Origin: DATLWN01 sp964492895
GTDB taxonomy: Bacteria; Pseudomonadota; Zetaproteobacteria; Mariprofundales; Mariprofundaceae
Direction of reading: 5' to 3'
Length of the DNA stretch: 30,944 bases
Assembly: GCA_964492895.1 (NCBI GenBank)
Contig: CAZBLR010000021.1
Location: 1-30,944, forward strand
Below the pieces are notes generated by a model. The model did no database searches. It was not told the DNA's origin and saw only the letters and a list, made by a program, of their open reading frames with translations. The first letter of the stretch is position 1. Each line of letters starts with the position of its first letter. Of the stretch, positions 27,708 through 30,944 are shown piece by piece. The position numbers and the translations under genes were made by a program.

Positions 27708-28472
27708 GTGAAATGGCGACCATCGGCGATCCCGATGGTCGCCATTTTCTTTGTGTCGCTGCTGGGCGGCTGTGCCGCCGGTCCCCGTGACGGCAGCCTG
27801 CAGCAACAGCTGGCCTCCACGCAGCAGGACCTGGCCGATGCCCAGGCCGAGCTCGCCGAGCTGAGGCAACAGGTGACCGAGTTGCAGGACCAGGCCGGCA
27901 AGCAGGAGGCCACACTCGCCGTCATGCGCACCAGCATCGCGCAGATCCGCGGGCGACTGGCGGGCAAGGGAGCCTCCGACACGCTGTTGCCCGCCGACAG
28001 CAGGACACGCCGGGCCATGGAGAAGAAGCTCGACCAGATCGAGGCCTCGCTGAACGAGTCATCGGCCGCCGCCCCTGCCGGCGAGGACGAGAAGAATGCC
28101 TACTCGGCCGCCTACCTCGCCCTGAAGAGCGGGCGCTACGATGAGGCATCGCAGGATTTCTCGGCCCTGGTCAGGAAATACCCAAAGGGAGAGTACATCG
28201 ACCAGGCCCTGTACTGGTACGGCGAAAGCCTTTATGCTCAGCATCGCCTGAAACGGGCGGCGCAGGTGCTCGAGCAGGTGGTGCGCCAGCATCCGAAAAG
28301 CGTCAAGCGCGCGGCCGCCCTGCTTCGCCTCGGCTCCGTCTACAAGGATCTGCATCGCACCGGCGACGCCGTGGCGGTGTTCAAGCGCCTGATCCGCGAA
28401 TACCCGCACACGGTCATGGCCGCGAACGCCCGCCTCGCCCTGCAACAGATCGAGCAGGAGAACAAGAAATAG
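27708..28472 (+). CDS. cpoB: Cell division coordinator CpoB (YbgF), TPR lipoprotein-like
   Basis: 254 residues from GTG 27708. An N-terminal export signal ends in a lipobox-like LLGGC; the E. coli homologue is periplasmic and not lipidated, so lipidation is a prediction. A coiled-coil helix follows (SLQQQLASTQQDLADAQAEL..., about residues 30-90), then TPR repeats (YLALKSGRYDEASQDFSALVRKYP, ALYWYGESLYAQHRLKRAAQVLEQVV, LLRLGSVYKDLHRTGDAVAVFKRL). CpoB links Tol-Pal to PBP1B during constriction. GTG 27708 gives a signal with Lys/Arg, whereas ATG 27735 would give none. Neither has a clear ribosome-binding site, and both lie in or beside the hairpin. Confidence 0.88.
   Translation: MKWRPSAIPMVAIFFVSLLGGCAAGPRDGSLQQQLASTQQDLADAQAELAELRQQVTELQDQAGKQEATLAVMRTSIAQIRGRLAGKGASDTLLPADSRTRRAMEKKLDQIEASLNESSAAAPAGEDEKNAYSAAYLALKSGRYDEASQDFSALVRKYPKGEYIDQALYWYGESLYAQHRLKRAAQVLEQVVRQHPKSVKRAAALLRLGSVYKDLHRTGDAVAVFKRLIREYPHTVMAANARLALQQIEQENKK
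27711..27752 (+). terminator. 16-bp hairpin after pal, covering the cpoB start region
   Basis: The arms 27711-27726 and 27732-27747 are perfectly complementary over 16 pairs (AAATGGCGACC...GGTCGCCATTT), with loop CGATC. The T-rich end ATTTTCTTT (27744-27752) follows. The form is that of a Rho-independent terminator for the pal transcript, but the hairpin lies inside codons 2-14 of cpoB, so it also forms in the cpoB message. Confidence 0.65.
28456..28471 (+). promoter_or_regulatory. Ribosome-binding site in front of a non-canonical queE start
   Basis: AGGAG (28456-28460) stands eight bases before ATA (28469-28471), which overlaps the cpoB stop TAG (ATAG). No ATG, GTG or TTG in the queE frame occurs in the more than 120 bases I checked upstream of 28541. 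This makes ATA the best-placed start, with CTG 28478 as the alternative. Confidence 0.45.
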
Positions 28473-29131
28473 ACTCGCTGCCATCGGTCCGCATCCACGA
28501 GATCTACGACAGCATCCAGGGTGAAAGCACCCTGGCCGGCATGCCCTGCACGCTGGTGCGCCTGGCCGGCTGCCCGCTGCGCTGCCGTTATTGCGATACC
28601 CCCCATGCCTGGTCCTTCGAGCGCGGCACCGACATGGCCGTCGACGCGCTCGTGGCGGACATCGTGGAGCGCGGCCGGCCGCTGGTGCTGGTCAGCGGCG
28701 GCGAGCCCCTGGCGCAGCCGGCCTGCATCGCGCTGCTGGCGGCCCTGGTGGGAACCGGACGCCTGGTCCAGCTCGAAACCTCGGGGGCCTTCGACATCAC
28801 CGATGTGCCGGCCGGCGTGCGCCGCATCCTCGACATCAAGACGCCGGGCAGCGGCGAGGCGGAGCGCAACCTGGCCGGCAACCTGGCCGAGCTCAGGGGC
28901 GGCGACGAGATCAAGTTCGTGATCACGGACCGCGGGGACTACGAATGGGCCCGCGCCATGATCACCGAGCAGGCATGGGAACAACGGGGGCTGCCGGTGC
29001 TGCTGTCGCCGTCCTGGGGCGAGCTTGCGGCGGCCGAACTGGCCGCCTGGGTCATCGCCGACCACCTCCCCGCCCGCCTGCACCTGCAGCAGCACAAGCT
29101 CGTCTGGGGCGGCGAGGCCAAAGGCGTATGA
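28469..29131 (+). CDS. queE: 7-carboxy-7-deazaguanine synthase QueE (radical SAM)
   Basis: 220 residues if counted from ATA 28469. The family N-terminus VRIHEIYDSIQGESTLAGMP is fully encoded from 28487, before the first in-frame ATG (28541), so that ATG would remove a conserved part. The radical-SAM cysteines are in GCPLRCRYCDT (C-x3-C-x2-C), followed by VSGGEP and LETSGAFD. It converts carboxytetrahydropterin to carboxydeazaguanine for queuosine. The 5' end overlaps cpoB. The stop overlaps the queC ATG. Apart from its start the gene looks intact. Confidence 0.9.
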   Translation: MDSLPSVRIHEIYDSIQGESTLAGMPCTLVRLAGCPLRCRYCDTPHAWSFERGTDMAVDALVADIVERGRPLVLVSGGEPLAQPACIALLAALVGTGRLVQLETSGAFDITDVPAGVRRILDIKTPGSGEAERNLAGNLAELRGGDEIKFVITDRGDYEWARAMITEQAWEQRGLPVLLSPSWGELAAAELAAWVIADHLPARLHLQQHKLVWGGEAKGV

Positions 29132-29820
29132 GTCGGCGTATGAACACCGCCGTCGTGCTGCTGTCCGGCGGCCTGGATTCGAGCACGGCCCTGGCCTGGG
29201 CCGTCCGCCGCCAGGGCTGGCACTGCCACACCGTGGCCTTCGACTACGGCCAGCGCCACCGCATCGAGCTTGAGGCCGCGGCCCGCGTCTCCGCCGCGCT
29301 CGGGGCACAAAGCCACCGCGTGATCCGCGTCGATCTCGCCGCCATCGGCGGCTCGGCGCTGACCGACGACATCGCCGTGCCCAAGGACCAGGCGGACTCC
29401 GACGAGATCCCCGTCACCTATGTGCCGGCACGCAACCTGATCTTCCTGTCGCTGGCGACCGCGGTGGCCGAGACGGTCGCGGCGCGCCACCTGGTCATCG
29501 GCGCCAACATCGTCGATTACTCCGGATATCCGGACTGCCGGCCCGAGTTCCTCGAGGCCTTCGCGCGCGTCGCCAACCTGGGCACGCGCGCCGGCATATC
29601 CGGGCAGCCACTGGCCATCGCAGCGCCGCTGATCACGCTGAAGAAATCGGAGATCATCGCCCTGGGGCGTGAGCTCGGCGTCGACTACGGCCTGACCCGC
29701 TCCTGCTACGATCCCGGGCCGGACGGAAGCCCGTGCGGACATTGCGACTCCTGCCGCTTCCGCCGCCAGGGCTTCGCCGAGCTGCAGCTTGCGGATCCGC
29801 TGGCCTATCCCGAGGACTGA
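29128..29820 (+). CDS. queC: 7-cyano-7-deazaguanine synthase QueC
   Basis: 230 residues. The PP-loop ATPase motif VVLLSGGLDSSTAL is followed by FDYGQRHRIEL and VPARNLIFLSLA. The C-terminal zinc site has Cys residues in RSCYDPGPDGSPCGHCDSCRFRR. It makes preQ0 from carboxydeazaguanine, following QueE. ATG 29128 overlaps the queE stop (ATGA); ATG 29140 is a second possibility. A weak 6-bp hairpin (AGGCTT/AAGCCT) follows the stop, without a T-tract. Confidence 0.97.
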   Translation: MSRRMNTAVVLLSGGLDSSTALAWAVRRQGWHCHTVAFDYGQRHRIELEAAARVSAALGAQSHRVIRVDLAAIGGSALTDDIAVPKDQADSDEIPVTYVPARNLIFLSLATAVAETVAARHLVIGANIVDYSGYPDCRPEFLEAFARVANLGTRAGISGQPLAIAAPLITLKKSEIIALGRELGVDYGLTRSCYDPGPDGSPCGHCDSCRFRRQGFAELQLADPLAYPED

Positions 29821-29873
29821 GGCTTTCCAAGCCTTCGTGACATGATAGAATGAGCGCGCGGGGCGGAGTAATC

Positions 29874-30944
29874 ATGGAGGTAAGATTGCGACAGCCGATC
29901 ATCTGGCGGACCCGCGCCCTATCGCTGTTCAGCGTCCTGTTCCTGCTTGGCACGGCCCCGAACCTCCATGCCGCCGCCGTGACCATCGCTGCCAAGCCTT
30001 CACCGACATCCAGCCTCGCCGTCTGGCGCCTGCCAGCACTGCCGCCGTCCACGGCCAGCAGGCAGGAGATCGATCTCGGACGCGAGCTGTTCTTCGACCC
30101 ACGCCTGACCGGTAGCGATGCCACCTCCTGCGCCCAATGCCACATCCCGGGCCTGGAATGGTCGGACGGCCGCCCACGACCGATGCCGCAACAGCTGACG
30201 CTGGGGCGCAACACCATCTCCCTGGTCAACGTCGGTTACCGCAAGAGCTTCTTCTGGGACGGGCGCGCCTCGAACCTCGAGGCGGCGATCGCCAGCCACC
30301 TGACCGAGAACGAGGGCACGGGCGAACATGCCGGACGCGAGGTCGTCGCCGGCATCGCCGCGCTGCACGGATACCGCAGCCAGTTCGCGACCGTGTTCCA
30401 TACCCCCGAGATCACCGTGCAGGAGATCAGCTCGGCACTGGCCGCCTTCCTGCGCACGCTGGTCGTGCGCGACACGCCGTTCGATCACTGGATCGCCGGC
30501 GACGACCAGGCGATCTCCGATTCAGCCAAGCGCGGCTTCCGGCTGTTCACCGGCAAGGCCGGATGCGTACGCTGCCATGCCCCGCCCTACTTCAGCGATT
30601 TCAAGTTCCACAACACCGGCATGAACAGCATCGATCCCGGCCATTACGAGGTCACGGGCAAGGCCGACGACCGCAGCGCCTTCCGCACCCCGGACCTGAG
30701 GCAGGTCGGGCGCACGGCCCCGTACATGCACAACGGCAGCCTGCCGACGCTCGAGGACGTCATCGATTTCTACAACAAGGGCGGTGACAGCCTCGACCCG
30801 GACAACGAGCTGAAACCGCTCGGCCTGTCCGATGCCGAGCAGCACGACCTCTTGATCTTCCTCTATTCGCTGACCAACCCGAATCCGCCGACGACCCAGT
30901 TCCCGGTGCTGCCGGCCACCGGCGAACCGTCGATGATGACGCTG
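29874..30944 (+). CDS. Di-haem cytochrome c peroxidase / MauG family protein (3' end missing)
   Basis: 357 codons are open to the window edge. A signal peptide is visible (basic MEVRLRQPIIWRTRALS, then SLFSVLFLLGTAP, cleavage about after HAAA), so the protein is periplasmic. There are two haem c sites: CAQCH (C86, C89, H90) and CVRCH (C231, C234, H235). Family motifs include LGRELFFDPRLTG, FFWDGRASNLEAAI and PYMHNGSLPTLEDVIDFYNKGG (possible haem ligand Met285). It either reduces hydrogen peroxide or carries out MauG-like oxidation; these cannot be separated here. ATG 29874 has GGAG at 29865-29868, five bases upstream. It begins 53 bp after queC. Confidence 0.9.
   Translation, partial: MEVRLRQPIIWRTRALSLFSVLFLLGTAPNLHAAAVTIAAKPSPTSSLAVWRLPALPPSTASRQEIDLGRELFFDPRLTGSDATSCAQCHIPGLEWSDGRPRPMPQQLTLGRNTISLVNVGYRKSFFWDGRASNLEAAIASHLTENEGTGEHAGREVVAGIAALHGYRSQFATVFHTPEITVQEISSALAAFLRTLVVRDTPFDHWIAGDDQAISDSAKRGFRLFTGKAGCVRCHAPPYFSDFKFHNTGMNSIDPGHYEVTGKADDRSAFRTPDLRQVGRTAPYMHNGSLPTLEDVIDFYNKGGDSLDPDNELKPLGLSDAEQHDLLIFLYSLTNPNPPTTQFPVLPATGEPSMMTL

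Noticed and set aside
29815..29840. Small hairpin AGGCTT/AAGCCT after queC
   Set aside because: Only six pairs with a three-base loop and no T-tract; not enough for a terminator call.

Overview
The window is a gene-dense, GC-rich stretch of proteobacterial chromosome. The gene order yebC-ruvCAB-ybgC-tolQRAB-pal-cpoB-queE-queC, an aerobic Coq7-type ubiquinone hydroxylase and the hopanoid-pathway genes hpnCDE together suggest a deep-branching gammaproteobacterium or a member of the Acidithiobacillia. This placement is an inference from gene content; no rRNA or other taxonomic marker gene is present.

Layout. Positions 1-6.8 kb hold mixed, mostly convergent or divergent single genes: the 5' end of uvrB, typA, an unrecognised small gene, a small SAP-domain gene, a HupE/UreJ-family nickel permease, an uppP (undecaprenyl pyrophosphate phosphatase) and a large PilB/GspE-like ATPase with probable c-di-GMP-binding modules. 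From 15.1 kb down to 6.86 kb on the minus strand runs one translation/transcription operon, rimP-nusA-ylxR-infB-rbfA-nrnA-truB-ppi. It has a clear sigma70 promoter and a terminator-like hairpin in its leader. Upstream lies thiO, also on the minus strand. Divergent from thiO is hpnCDE, which makes squalene from farnesyl diphosphate. A 344-bp gene-free region (19423-19766) follows. It contains an AT-rich block (20 G/C in the 80 bases 19501-19580) and several DnaA-box-like sequences, and it is the most anomalous piece of DNA in the window. To its right everything is on the plus strand: coq7, yebC, ruvC-ruvA-ruvB, ybgC, tolQ-tolR-tolA-tolB-pal-cpoB, queE-queC, and a di-haem peroxidase running off the end.

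How the genes work together. The rimP operon serves 30S maturation, translation initiation, transcription elongation/antitermination, pseudouridylation and nanoRNA turnover. RuvABC resolves Holliday junctions. The Tol-Pal proteins, with YbgC and CpoB, tie outer-membrane constriction to cell division. QueE and QueC make the 7-deazaguanine precursor of queuosine. UppP recycles the lipid carrier for peptidoglycan synthesis.

I found no dedicated defence island, integrase, CRISPR array or tRNA. The second-look items are regulatory and architectural: the DnaA-box cluster, a queE gene with no ATG/GTG/TTG for its conserved N-terminus, a 16-bp hairpin over the cpoB start, a foreign-looking spacer between tolQ and tolR, and a cyclophilin with two well-supported starts.
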